Of a DNA stretch of 64,000 bases, positions 1 through 7,799 are shown piece after piece. Origin of the DNA: Actinobacteria bacterium OK074 (lineage in GTDB: Bacteria; Actinomycetota; Actinomycetes; Streptomycetales; Streptomycetaceae); the NCBI GenBank assembly GCA_001298575.1, contig LJCV01000144.1, positions 1 to 64,000 on the forward strand, given 5' to 3'. Every line of letters begins with the position of its first letter. Within the stretch, counting starts at the first letter, position 1. The position numbers and the translations under genes are program-made. The notes under the pieces were generated by a model. That model ran no database searches. It was not told the DNA's origin and worked only from the letters and a program-made list of their open reading frames with translations.

Positions 1-1258
1 GGGCCGTGCGTCCCCGCCGGCCGGCCGCGGCGGCAGCCGTGAGACCCGGCGCCGGCCGCCGGGCCGCGCGGACGGCCGCGCGGACCGAGGCCGCCGGGTC
101 GCCCTCGTGGTAGCGGCGCTCCGACTCCTCGATGCCGTCCAGGAACTCCTGGTAGCGGACCGCGCACGCGAGATGGGCGAGCGGTTCCGCGAGCAGCAGC
201 GCACGGGCCGGGTCGGACCCCGGCACCCGCTCCGACCACGCGTCGATCCAGGCGGTGGCCGCCGCCTCCCGCTCCGCCTCCGGGAGGAAACCGAGGACGC
301 GCACCCCGTCCGCCACCGGGTGACCCCAGTACGCGTCCGCGAAGTCGACGACGACCGGGGTGCCGCCGTCGCCGCGCCAGTTGCCGGGGTGGAAGTCCCC
401 GTGGACGACCGTGTCGGGCAGCCCGCACCCGCCGAGCTCGGCCCAGCGGTCCGTCAACTCCCGTGCGGCGGCGACCTCCTGGGGCTCCAGCTCCGCGGCG
501 GCCGGCCCGGCGAGCAGCTCGCGGACCCGGGCGGCGAGCACCGGCGCGCTCCAGTCCCGCAGCCCCGCCGGGCGGCCCGCCGGGGCCAGGGCCGACTGCG
601 CCGCCGTACACCGGCGAACGACACCGGCGACGGTCGCGGGGGCGGCGCCCCAGCAGTCCTCACCCGGAACGTGCTCCAGCAGGATCCGGTGCTCCCCGGC
701 GCCGAGCACCGCGGGGACCAGCCCCGGATCCACCCGCGCGAACGTCCCGATGACCGCCGCCTCGTCCGTGGCGAAGGGCGCGGTCGCCTTGAGCCACACC
801 GGGCCGGACGCGGTCGGCAGCCGGAAGAGCCCCGCGAGGTTCCAGGTCCGCCGCTGCTCGACCGGCCCCGTCACCGGCCCCCCGGCCCCGGCGAGCGTGC
901 GCGCCGCCCAGTCGAGCAGCTCCCGCACCCCCTCGGCACGCGCCCAGCTGGAACGCAGCGGGGATCCGGCGCCGCACAGGTCGTCCAACAGGCGTTCGTC
1001 GACGGGCCGTTGGGCCAGCGCCCCCGGACGGGGCCGTGCCGACGCCGCCACGTGACAGGTCACGTGACCGTCCCGCGAACCCGCGCCGCCCTCGACCGTC
1101 AGCAGCCGCAGCACCAGGACCGGCACGCCGAGCGCCTCCGCCAGCACCTCGGTGACCTGTTCCACCTCCGCCCACCACGGCACGTCCACCGGGAACGGTC
1201 CGACCGCACCGAGGACGTCCGCCCCCGACGTCACCCACGCGCTGACGGTTCGGCTCAT
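1..1258 (-). CDS. Aminoglycoside phosphotransferase family protein (3' end outside window)
   Basis: The reading frame is open from an ATG at 1258 to the left edge, giving about 419 visible codons and no stop, so the C-terminus is missing. Near residue 287 the protein has VHGDFHPGNW, the catalytic loop of the APH/choline-kinase fold (H-G-D-x4-N), followed by VVVDFADAYWGHP carrying the metal-binding Asp. These motifs imply ATP-dependent phosphorylation of a small molecule. The family covers antibiotic kinases and many housekeeping small-molecule kinases, so drug resistance should not be assumed. Upstream on the same strand lies the SPW gene, 217 bases away, so the two need not be one transcript. 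An unrelated open frame exists on the opposite strand, but only this frame carries recognisable motifs. Confidence 0.85.
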   Translation of the reverse strand, partial: MSRTVSAWVTSGADVLGAVGPFPVDVPWWAEVEQVTEVLAEALGVPVLVLRLLTVEGGAGSRDGHVTCHVAASARPRPGALAQRPVDERLLDDLCGAGSPLRSSWARAEGVRELLDWAARTLAGAGGPVTGPVEQRRTWNLAGLFRLPTASGPVWLKATAPFATDEAAVIGTFARVDPGLVPAVLGAGEHRILLEHVPGEDCWGAAPATVAGVVRRCTAAQSALAPAGRPAGLRDWSAPVLAARVRELLAGPAAAELEPQEVAAARELTDRWAELGGCGLPDTVVHGDFHPGNWRGDGGTPVVVDFADAYWGHPVADGVRVLGFLPEAEREAAATAWIDAWSERVPGSDPARALLLAEPLAHLACAVRYQEFLDGIEESERRYHEGDPAASVRAAVRAARRPAPGLTAAAAAGRRGRTA

Positions 1259-1475
1259 CGGGTCAGTGTGGCGGGAGGGGCGTGGGAGCGGCGAACGAAT
1301 ATCGCGCCCGCGGGATCACGGGATCAGGGGAAGCGGCCTCGGAGCCTCGGCGCACCCGGCGGACGCACCGGGGCCGATCCGCGCCCGCGGACCCGCCCCG
1401 GTGATCTTCCGCCGTACCTCCGATGTACCTTCCGCTGTCTCTACGACCCCTGCGGGCCCCGTCGGGGTGTCCGCG

Positions 1476-1916
1476 CTACGCGCCGCGCGTGTTCTTCAGC
1501 GCCACGCCCGCGCACAGCGCCCCCAGCACCACGGCCAGAGCGCCGATGATGATGCTGTTGAGGGCCACTCCCGTGTCCGGGCTGGTGCCGACCACCCAGG
1601 GAGAGATGATCATCCATGCGCCCATCGCGCACATGGCCCAGCTCAGTCCGTACATCCTTTCCGGTGTGATGGTGAAGCCGAGGGCCAGCAGGCCGAACGC
1701 GATACCCATGATCAGGTTGTGCGTCACGAGCGGGGGCTGGCTCGTCGTGTAGTGGAGAATCCACGGGGATACGCCGCAGTAGAGGCCGAGCAGGAACACC
1801 GGCCCGTCCACGAGCGCCACATCGCGACCGCCGAGCATGCGGGCGTACCGATCCCGCATTTCGGAGACATCAGGGTGACTGCCTATGTCACCTCTGGTGT
1901 GCGAGACGTTGGCCAT
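1476..1916 (-). CDS. SPW repeat membrane protein
   Basis: A 146-residue protein. The chosen ATG has AGGAG seven to eight bases upstream; an upstream in-frame start would add 26 residues without a ribosome site. After a hydrophilic N-terminus of about 45 residues come four hydrophobic segments, with the family signature SPW appearing twice (VSPWILHY and ISPWVVG), each starting a pair of membrane helices. SPW-repeat proteins are small integral membrane proteins of unknown biochemical role, common in actinobacteria and proteobacteria. The gene stands alone between LysR and the kinase-fold gene. Nothing in the sequence indicates a substrate. The AT-rich stretch between it and the LysR stop probably holds its promoter. 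Confidence 0.8.
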   Translation of the reverse strand: MANVSHTRGDIGSHPDVSEMRDRYARMLGGRDVALVDGPVFLLGLYCGVSPWILHYTTSQPPLVTHNLIMGIAFGLLALGFTITPERMYGLSWAMCAMGAWMIISPWVVGTSPDTGVALNSIIIGALAVVLGALCAGVALKNTRGA

Positions 1917-2043
1917 CAGTCGTCTCCTTTGCTGAACTCTTGCAGGGCCGACCGCTTCCGATGCGATCTGCGGCGAGCGCCCGCGTACGTCCATTCTGCT
2001 CTTATTTGCCCCTTATGTGTAGTCGCGGTGGAATCCGGCGGTC

Positions 2044-2976
2044 CTACGCCTTCGCCTCCCGCCCGGTCGGGCCCCCGCCGAGGGCCCCGGCCCGCGCCAC
2101 GAACGCCTCGTGCAGGTCCTGTGCCGCCCGCGGCACCGACTCGGCCCGGCGCCGCCGCAGCATCAGCAGCACCCGCGTCGTCCCGTCGTCCGCGATCGGC
2201 CGGTGGGTGATCGCGCCCCGCCGCTCCAGCGGGTCGTCGACCACGCTGAAGTCCGGCAGCACGGTCGCCCCGAGCCCCTCGGCGACCATCAGCTTGCCCA
2301 TCTCGGCGCCGTCCGTGGAGTACGAGAACGCCGGCGCCCGCCCCTCCATCAGCCGGTGCACGTACCGGTGCATCACGTACCCGGACCGCATGGCGATCAG
2401 CGGCACCTCCAGCAGGTCCGCCACCGTCACCGCGGACCGCGCCGCCAGCGGACTGTCCGGGTGCACGCACACCACCGGGCGCCCGCGCAGCAGCTCCGTC
2501 GACTCGAACTCGGCGGGCATGTCGTCCCCCTCCAGGTGGTTGACCAGCCCGAGGTCGAAACCGCCCTCCAGCAGCGACCGGTGGATCTCGGACTGCTGGG
2601 CGCCGACCACCTCCACCTGGGTCAGCGGGTGCGTCGTACGGAACGCGCGGATCACCGGGATGAGCAGCGGGACCGTCGCCGCGTTCACCGTGCCCAGGCG
2701 GACCATGCGGCTGCTGCGGTGCTGCTCGCCCGCCGCGTCGCGCAGCCGGTCCACCGCGTCGAGGACGTTGATGATGTGCGGCAGCAGCTCCCGGCCCTCC
2801 GCGCTCATCCGGGCGCCCGACCGCTTCCGCTCCAGCAGGTCGACACCGAGTTCGCGCTCCAGATTCCGCACGGTCTCGCTCAACGCGGGCTGGGACAGGT
2901 GGAGTTCCTCGGCCGCGCGGCGCAGCGAGCCGAGCCGGGTGACCGCGGCGATGTATTCCAGCTGCTCAATTCGCAT
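2044..2976 (-). CDS. LysR-family transcriptional regulator
   Basis: 310 residues, the usual LysR length. The start MRIEQLEYIAAV is the canonical first helix. The winged helix-turn-helix occupies about residues 1-60 (SLRRAAEELHLSQPALSETV), followed by the linker helix and a periplasmic-binding-like co-inducer domain (about 90-295). It is transcribed divergently from the sulfur operon that begins 137 bases away with a cysteine-rich leader peptide. LysR proteins typically control the divergent neighbour, so it is the likely regulator of organosulfur use, analogous in role to CysB/Cbl. The ligand is unknown. An upstream in-frame start adding 17 residues is possible but puts non-family residues before the first helix. 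Confidence 0.88.
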   Translation of the reverse strand: MRIEQLEYIAAVTRLGSLRRAAEELHLSQPALSETVRNLERELGVDLLERKRSGARMSAEGRELLPHIINVLDAVDRLRDAAGEQHRSSRMVRLGTVNAATVPLLIPVIRAFRTTHPLTQVEVVGAQQSEIHRSLLEGGFDLGLVNHLEGDDMPAEFESTELLRGRPVVCVHPDSPLAARSAVTVADLLEVPLIAMRSGYVMHRYVHRLMEGRAPAFSYSTDGAEMGKLMVAEGLGATVLPDFSVVDDPLERRGAITHRPIADDGTTRVLLMLRRRRAESVPRAAQDLHEAFVARAGALGGGPTGREAKA

Positions 2977-3076
2977 GGCGGCAGAATGCGGCCGACCCCG
3001 CACGGCGTTCAAGGGTTTCCCTGTCACGCCTTCGTGAAATTCGGCGGTCCGCGATGCGAGAACGACCGGGTATTCC

Positions 3077-3106
3077 TTGACTGCCGCGCGGCGGGGCTGT
3101 CACGAT
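3077..3106 (+). promoter_or_regulatory. Candidate promoter of the sulfur operon
   Basis: TTGACT (3077-3082) and CACGAT (3101-3106) are 18 bases apart and resemble -35 and -10 hexamers. The start codon of the leader peptide at 3114 falls where transcription would begin, so the leader may be translated from a leaderless message. The -10 match is imperfect. Confidence 0.45.
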
Positions 3107-3113
3107 CGACGAC

Positions 3114-3197
3114 ATGAACAAGCGACTGGACCTCACGCGGCGACGCCACGTCGACCTCGTACGCGTCTCCAGCGCCTTCTGTTGTCGCGAAGCCTGA
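3114..3197 (+). CDS. Cysteine-rich leader peptide of the sulfur operon
   Basis: A 27-residue open frame, MNKRLDLTRRRHVDLVRVSS followed by AFCCREA. It matches the widespread actinobacterial leader-peptide type (Arg-rich start, HVDL, RVSSA, Cys near the end) found ahead of sulfur-assimilation genes. Two adjacent UGU codons, the rarer cysteine codon in this genome, lie at 3180-3185. In mycobacteria, comparable Cys-rich leaderless frames are known to act as cysteine-responsive attenuators: ribosomes stall when cysteinyl-tRNA is scarce and downstream expression rises. The same role here is inferred from sequence type and from its place 239 bases before sfnG. No ribosome site precedes the ATG, consistent with leaderless initiation. 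Confidence 0.7.
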   Translation: MNKRLDLTRRRHVDLVRVSSAFCCREA

Positions 3198-3310
3198 CGT
3201 GCGGCCCCGCCGGTAGGGTCTCCTTCGCACGGACCGGCCGCCCGGTGAATTCCCCGGCGACCGCCACCCCGTGAATTTCGGCCCAACAGGGCGCCCTTTC
3301 ACCGGCCTTG
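3198..3310 (+). promoter_or_regulatory. Possible attenuator following the Cys leader peptide
   Basis: Between the leader stop and sfnG there are complementary segments that could form competing hairpins: CGTGCG (3198-3203) with CGCACG (3226-3231), and CCGGTGAA (3242-3249) with TTCACCGG (3298-3305). The second encloses the self-complementary GGGCGCCC followed by TTT. No folding calculation was done; this marks where an attenuator would have to lie. Confidence 0.35.
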
Positions 3311-3436
3311 GCCACTCCTGCCTTTCTCCCGCCCGCCCCCGCGCGGGTGTCGTCGCCCCGCGCCGGAATCCGTGACGCCGGGCGGCCCCACCGTCGTATC
3401 GCGTCCTTCCCGCATTCGGAAACACCGGGAGTTCCC

Positions 3437-4564
3437 ATGCCCGCAGAACCCGTCCGCTTCGCCTACTGGGTCCCCAACGTCAGCGGTGGCCTGGTCACCA
3501 GCAGGATCGAGCAGCGCACCGACTGGAGCTTCGAGTACAACCGCGAACTCGCCGTCCTCGCCGAGAACAACGGCTTCGACTACGCGCTCAGCCAGGTCCG
3601 CTACATGGCCAGCTACGGCGCCGAGTTCCAGCACGAGTCGACCAGCTTCAGCCTCGCCCTGCTGCTCGCCACCCAGCGGCTGAAGGTCATCGCCGCCGTC
3701 CACCCCGGCCTGTGGCACCCCGGCGTCCTCGCCAAACTCGGCGCCACCGCCGACCACTTGTCGGGCGGACGCTTCGCCGTCAACGTCGTCTCCGGCTGGT
3801 TCAAGGGCGAGTTCACCGCGCTGGGCGAACCCTGGCTGGAGCACGACGAGCGCTACCGCCGCTCCGAGGAGTTCATCCAGGCGCTGCGCCAGATCTGGAC
3901 CGAGGACCACACCGAACTCGCCGGTGACTTCTACCGGTTGCGCGACTTCTCGCTCAAGCCCAAGCCGCTCAACACCCCCGAGCGCCCGCACCCGGAGATC
4001 TTCCAGGGCGGCAACTCCACGGCCGCCCGCGCCATGGCCGGCCGGGTCTCCGACTGGTACTTCTCCAACGGCAAGGACTTCGACGGCGTCGTCGAGCAGA
4101 TCAACGACGTACGCGCCTCCGCCGCCCAAGTCGGCCGCAAGGCACCGAAGTTCGGCCTCAACGGCTTCCTCATCGCCCGCGACACCGAGGCCGAGGCCCG
4201 TGACACGCTCCGCGAGATCGTCGCGAAGGCCGACACCGAGGCCGTCGAGGGCTTCGGCGCCGCCGTCAAGCAGGCCGGCCAGTCCGCGGCCGACGGCAAG
4301 GGCATGTGGCAGGACTCCAGCTTCGAGGACCTCGTCCAGTACAACGACGGCTTCCGTACGGGCCTGATCGGCACCCCCGAGCAGATCGCCGAACGCATCG
4401 TCGCCTACAAGAAGCTGGGCGTCGACCTACTGCTGCTCGGCTTCCTCCACTACCACGAGGAGGTCGAGTACTTCGGCAAGCGCGTGCTGCCGCTGGTACG
4501 CGAACTGGAAGCCCAACTCCCGGACAGCGAAGCCGAGTCCGAGTCCGTCCCCGTACACGCGTGA
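3437..4564 (+). CDS. sfnG: Dimethylsulfone monooxygenase SfnG
   Basis: 375 residues from an ATG preceded by GGGAG. The protein has the bacterial-luciferase-like barrel and tracks SfnG closely from the start (VRFAYWVPNVSGGLVTSRIE), through VNVVSGWFKGEF and EIFQGGNS, to the C-terminal HYHEEVEYFGKRVLPLVREL. SfnG uses FMNH2 and oxygen to convert dimethylsulfone to methanesulfinate, feeding sulfur to assimilation. The reduced flavin would come from the SsuE-type reductase two genes downstream. It is the first enzyme gene after the Cys leader peptide and is followed 46 bases later by the DszC-like gene. Related two-component flavin monooxygenases (SsuD, MsuD) are the alternatives, but the N-terminal signature favours SfnG. 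Confidence 0.9.
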   Translation: MPAEPVRFAYWVPNVSGGLVTSRIEQRTDWSFEYNRELAVLAENNGFDYALSQVRYMASYGAEFQHESTSFSLALLLATQRLKVIAAVHPGLWHPGVLAKLGATADHLSGGRFAVNVVSGWFKGEFTALGEPWLEHDERYRRSEEFIQALRQIWTEDHTELAGDFYRLRDFSLKPKPLNTPERPHPEIFQGGNSTAARAMAGRVSDWYFSNGKDFDGVVEQINDVRASAAQVGRKAPKFGLNGFLIARDTEAEARDTLREIVAKADTEAVEGFGAAVKQAGQSAADGKGMWQDSSFEDLVQYNDGFRTGLIGTPEQIAERIVAYKKLGVDLLLLGFLHYHEEVEYFGKRVLPLVRELEAQLPDSEAESESVPVHA

Positions 4565-4610
4565 CCACCGCCCGCTCCTTCCGCACCGCACTGCGAAAGA
4601 GGATCCCCGC

Positions 4611-5828
4611 ATGAGCACCGCCACGCCCACCGACTGGCAGACCCGCCCCGCCCCGCGCTCCGCCCAGGACTGGATCGCCCGCGCCGCCGAGGTCGCCGCC
4701 GTCCTCGCGGTCGACGCCGCCGAACGAGACCACGCCGGCGCCACCCCGTACGCCGAGGTCCAACTCCTCAAGGACGCAGGGCTGGTGACCCTGCTCGGCC
4801 CCGTCGAGCACGGCGGCGGGGGCCAGGACTGGCCGACCGCCTACCGGGTCGTCCGCGAGGTCGCCAAGGCCGACGGCTCCATCGGCCAGCTCCTCGGCTA
4901 CCACTACCTGTGGAACTGGGCCGCCCGGTTGGTCGGCACCCGCGAACAGTGGGAGCACGTCGAGGCCGAGGCCGCCCGTCAGCGCTGGTTCTTCGGCGGC
5001 GCCGTCAACCCGCGCGACAAGGACGTCACCGTCACCGAGGACGGCGACGACCTCGTCTTCACCGGCCGCAAGACCTTCTCCACCGGCAGCAAGGTCTCCG
5101 ACGTCACCGTCCTCGAAGGCGTCCTGGAAGGCACCGACCAGCACGTCTTCGCGATCGTCCCGTCCGACACCGAGGGCCTGACCTTCCACGACGACTGGGA
5201 CAACATCGGCCAGCGCCTCACCGAGAGCGGTGGTGTCACCCTCGACGGGGTGCGCACGCCGTGGGCCTCGGCGGCCGGTTACGTCGACAAGGTGTTCCAG
5301 CCGCGCACCTACAACACCCTCAACGTCCCCACCATCCAGCTCGTCTTCGTCAACTTCTACCTGGGCATCGCGGGCGGCGCCCTGGAGACGGCGGCCGCCT
5401 ACACCCGCACCAAGTCCCGGTCGTGGCTCCACGGCGGCCACGAACGGGCGGTCGACGAGCCGTACGTCATCGACATCTACGGCGACCTGACCGCCAAGCT
5501 CTGGGCGGTCGAGGCGCTCGCCGACGCCGTCGCCGCCGAGGGGCAGAAACTCCACGACGACCCCGACGCCGTCACCCCGCGGACGCGCGGCGACTTCGAG
5601 GTGCGGGTCGCGGCCGTCAAGGCCCGCGCCACCGACGTCGCCCTGGAGATCGGCAACCGCGTCTTCGAGGCGACCGGCGCCCGCGCCACCGCCTCCGCCG
5701 AGGGCCTGGACCGGTTCTGGCGCAACGTCCGCACCCACACCCTGCACGACCCGGTCGCCTACAAGCGGCGCGAGGTCGGCCGCTGGGTCCTGGAGGGCGA
5801 ACTGCCCGAACCCACCTGGTACTCCTGA
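4611..5828 (+). CDS. Acyl-CoA dehydrogenase-fold flavin monooxygenase (DszC/SfnC-like)
   Basis: 405 residues, ATG start preceded by a purine-rich AAAGAGGA. The fold is acyl-CoA dehydrogenase: helical N-domain (about 20-135), beta domain (about 140-230) and C-terminal helical bundle ending FWRNVRTHTLHDP, the hallmark of the DszC branch. Members of this branch are FMNH2-dependent monooxygenases acting on sulfur or nitrogen heteroatoms (dibenzothiophene sulfoxidation, methanesulfinate oxidation) rather than dehydrogenases. Placement between sfnG and a flavin reductase gene suggests oxidation of an organosulfur intermediate. The exact substrate is not readable. Codon use is like its neighbours. 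Confidence 0.85.
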   Translation: MSTATPTDWQTRPAPRSAQDWIARAAEVAAVLAVDAAERDHAGATPYAEVQLLKDAGLVTLLGPVEHGGGGQDWPTAYRVVREVAKADGSIGQLLGYHYLWNWAARLVGTREQWEHVEAEAARQRWFFGGAVNPRDKDVTVTEDGDDLVFTGRKTFSTGSKVSDVTVLEGVLEGTDQHVFAIVPSDTEGLTFHDDWDNIGQRLTESGGVTLDGVRTPWASAAGYVDKVFQPRTYNTLNVPTIQLVFVNFYLGIAGGALETAAAYTRTKSRSWLHGGHERAVDEPYVIDIYGDLTAKLWAVEALADAVAAEGQKLHDDPDAVTPRTRGDFEVRVAAVKARATDVALEIGNRVFEATGARATASAEGLDRFWRNVRTHTLHDPVAYKRREVGRWVLEGELPEPTWYS

Positions 5829-5837
5829 CCGACTCCT

Positions 5838-5868
5838 CCGGGGCGCCCGCCGTGCGCGGGCGCCCCGG
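5838..5868 (+). terminator. 13-bp perfect hairpin between DszC-like gene and ssuE
   Basis: Arms CCGGGGCGCCCGC (5838-5850) and its exact complement (5856-5868) enclose a five-base loop. It starts ten bases after the DszC-like stop and ends 20 bases before the next start. There is no U-tract, so it may be a partial terminator or a message-stability element inside the operon. Confidence 0.55.
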
Positions 5869-5887
5869 GCTCCCCGAAAGAGGACCC

Positions 5888-6442
5888 ATGGCCACCGTCC
5901 TGTCCGTCTCCGGCAGCCCCTCCGCCTCCTCCCGCACCAACCGCCTGCTGCGCCACCTCGACCAGCGGCTGACCGCGCAGGGCCACCGGGTGATCCCGCT
6001 GGACGTACGCACCATCCCCGCCGAGGCGCTGCTCGGCGCCGACTTCCGGCACCCCGCGATCGTCGAGGCCACCGAACTCTTCGAGCGCGTCGACGGCGTG
6101 GTCATCGGCACCCCCGTCTACAAGGCCGCCTACTCCGGCGTCCTCAAGGCGCTGCTCGACCTGCTCCCGCAGTACGCGCTGACCGGCAAGACCGTGCTGC
6201 CGCTGGCCACCGGCGGCTCCGTCGCCCACGTCCTGGCCATCGACTACGCGCTGCGGCCCGTCCTCAACTCGATGGGCGCGGCCCACATCGTGCAGGGCTG
6301 GTTCACCCTCGACAAGGACATCACCGCGCACGAGGACGGCACCATCACCGTCGCCCCGGCCGCCACCGAGGCCCTCACCCAGGTCGTCGACCAGTTCTCG
6401 GCGGCGCTCGGCCGTACGCCCCTGCTGGCCGCGGCGAGTTGA
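5888..6442 (+). CDS. ssuE: NAD(P)H-dependent FMN reductase SsuE
   Basis: 184 residues, ATG preceded by GAAAGAGGA. A flavodoxin-like FMN reductase: the N-terminal phosphate-binding loop VSGSPSASSRTN and the mid-protein GTPVYKAAYSGVLKALLD are typical of SsuE, as is GKTVLPLATGGS. It would reduce FMN with NAD(P)H and supply FMNH2 to the monooxygenases of this operon (SfnG, DszC-like, SfnB-like, SsuD). Its stop codon overlaps the alternative TTG start of the following gene, indicating a shared message. Length agrees with the family (about 170-190). Confidence 0.9.
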   Translation: MATVLSVSGSPSASSRTNRLLRHLDQRLTAQGHRVIPLDVRTIPAEALLGADFRHPAIVEATELFERVDGVVIGTPVYKAAYSGVLKALLDLLPQYALTGKTVLPLATGGSVAHVLAIDYALRPVLNSMGAAHIVQGWFTLDKDITAHEDGTITVAPAATEALTQVVDQFSAALGRTPLLAAAS

Positions 6443-6447
6443 GCGCC

Positions 6448-7641
6448 ATGCCCGCCCGAGTGATCACCGACGACGCCGAGGCGCTGACCGTCGCCGCCGC
6501 CCTGGCCGCGGAGTTCCGTGCCGGAGCCTCCGCCCGCGACACCGAACGCAGGCTCCCGCGCGCGGAGTTGGACCGGCTCTCCGCCGCCGGACTGCTCGCC
6601 GTGACCGTGCCCGCCGAACACGGCGGCGCCGACGTGAGCGCCCACACCCTCGCCGAGATCTTCCGGCTGCTCGCCGCCGCCGACGGCAGCCTCGCGCAGA
6701 TCCCGCAGAGCCACTTCGCGTACGTCAACGTGATACGCCGTCAGGGCACGCCCGAGCAGCAGAAGTTCTTCTTCGCCGAACTCCTCGCCGGCCGCCGCTT
6801 CGGCAACGCCCAGTCGGAGGCGGGCACCAAACACATCCAGGACATCCGCACCCGCCTGGAACCCCAACCCGACGGCTCGTACCTCCTCACCGGCGTCAAG
6901 CACTACTCCACCGGCGCCCTCTTCGCCGACTGGATCCCCGTGCTCGCCCGCGCCGAGGACGACAACCTGCACGTGGCGTACGTGCCCCGGGACGCCGAGG
7001 GGCTCACGGTCGTCGACGACTGGGACGGCATGGGCCAGCGCACGACGGCCAGCGGAACGGTACGGCTGGAGGGCGTCCGGGTGCCCGGCGACCGGGTCCT
7101 GCCGCACCACCTCACCTTCCAGGGGCCTCAACTCCACGGCGCCGTAGCCCAGTTGCTGCACGCGGCGATCGACGCGGGCATCGCCTCCGGCGCGCTGGAG
7201 GAGGCCGCGGAGTTCGTCCGCACCAAGTCGCGCCCCTGGTTCGAGAGCGTCGACGCGGGGTACGGGACGGCGGCCGAGGACCCGCTGTTGATCCAGCGGT
7301 TCGGTGAACTCGCCGTCCAGGTACGGGCGTCGGGGGCGCTGCTGCGCGAGGCGGCCCACACCGTGGACGCGGCGCGAGCCGAGCTGACCGACGACTCGGC
7401 CGCCGAGGCGTCCATCGCGGTCGCCGCGGCCAAGGCGCACGCCGCGCACACCGCGGTGGAGGTCGCGGGCGCGCTCTTCGAACTCGCCGGCACTCGTTCA
7501 GCTCTCAACTCCCTGAACCTGCACCGGCATTGGCGCGACGCGCGCACCCACACCCTGCACGACCCGGCGCGCTGGAAGATCCAGCACATCGGCCGGTACG
7601 TGCTCAACGGCACCCGGCCCCCGCGGCACGGGCTGCTCTGA
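6448..7641 (+). CDS. SfnB-family sulfur acquisition oxidoreductase
   Basis: 397 residues from the ATG. An in-frame TTG nine bases earlier (6439) overlaps the ssuE stop and is an equally possible coupled start. Acyl-CoA dehydrogenase fold with family marks VTVPAEHGGADVS, FGNAQSEAGTKH, the central YSTGALFADW and the C-terminal HRHWRDARTHTLHDP, which place it in the SfnB/DszC group. SfnB proteins are associated with sulfone and sulfonate utilisation and are presumed flavin-dependent. It is the second such paralogue in the operon and differs clearly from the first, so they probably act on different substrates or steps. A 19-bp tandem repeat begins two bases after its stop. Confidence 0.85.
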   Translation: MPARVITDDAEALTVAAALAAEFRAGASARDTERRLPRAELDRLSAAGLLAVTVPAEHGGADVSAHTLAEIFRLLAAADGSLAQIPQSHFAYVNVIRRQGTPEQQKFFFAELLAGRRFGNAQSEAGTKHIQDIRTRLEPQPDGSYLLTGVKHYSTGALFADWIPVLARAEDDNLHVAYVPRDAEGLTVVDDWDGMGQRTTASGTVRLEGVRVPGDRVLPHHLTFQGPQLHGAVAQLLHAAIDAGIASGALEEAAEFVRTKSRPWFESVDAGYGTAAEDPLLIQRFGELAVQVRASGALLREAAHTVDAARAELTDDSAAEASIAVAAAKAHAAHTAVEVAGALFELAGTRSALNSLNLHRHWRDARTHTLHDPARWKIQHIGRYVLNGTRPPRHGLL

Positions 7642-7643
7642 GT

Positions 7644-7780
7644 CCCGCACCGCGATCCGCGCCCCGCACGGCGATCCGCGCCCCGCACGGCGATCCGCGC
7701 CCCGCACGGCGATCCGCGCCCCGCACGGCGATCCGCGCCCCGCACGGCGATCCGCGCCCCGCACGGCGATCCGCGCCCCC
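7644..7780 (+). repeat. Seven tandem 19-bp repeats upstream of ssuD
   Basis: The unit CCCGCACGGCGATCCGCGC repeats with an exact 19-base period. The GATCC core begins at 7654, 7673, 7692, 7711, 7730, 7749 and 7768. Only the first copy differs (C for G after CCCGCAC). Each unit contains GGCG and CGCC that could form a short stem. The array fills the intergenic gap and stops about 20 bases before the ssuD start. Confidence 0.95.
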
Positions 7781-7799
7781 ATGATCGGAGAACGTTCTC

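Noticed and set aside
1..1258. Antibiotic resistance gene call for the APH-fold kinase
   Set aside because: Only the generic kinase-fold motifs are seen. No subfamily feature links it to a drug, and no resistance or production genes are adjacent.
7644..7780. CRISPR array
   Set aside because: The 19-base units are directly contiguous with no spacers, and no cas genes are present.
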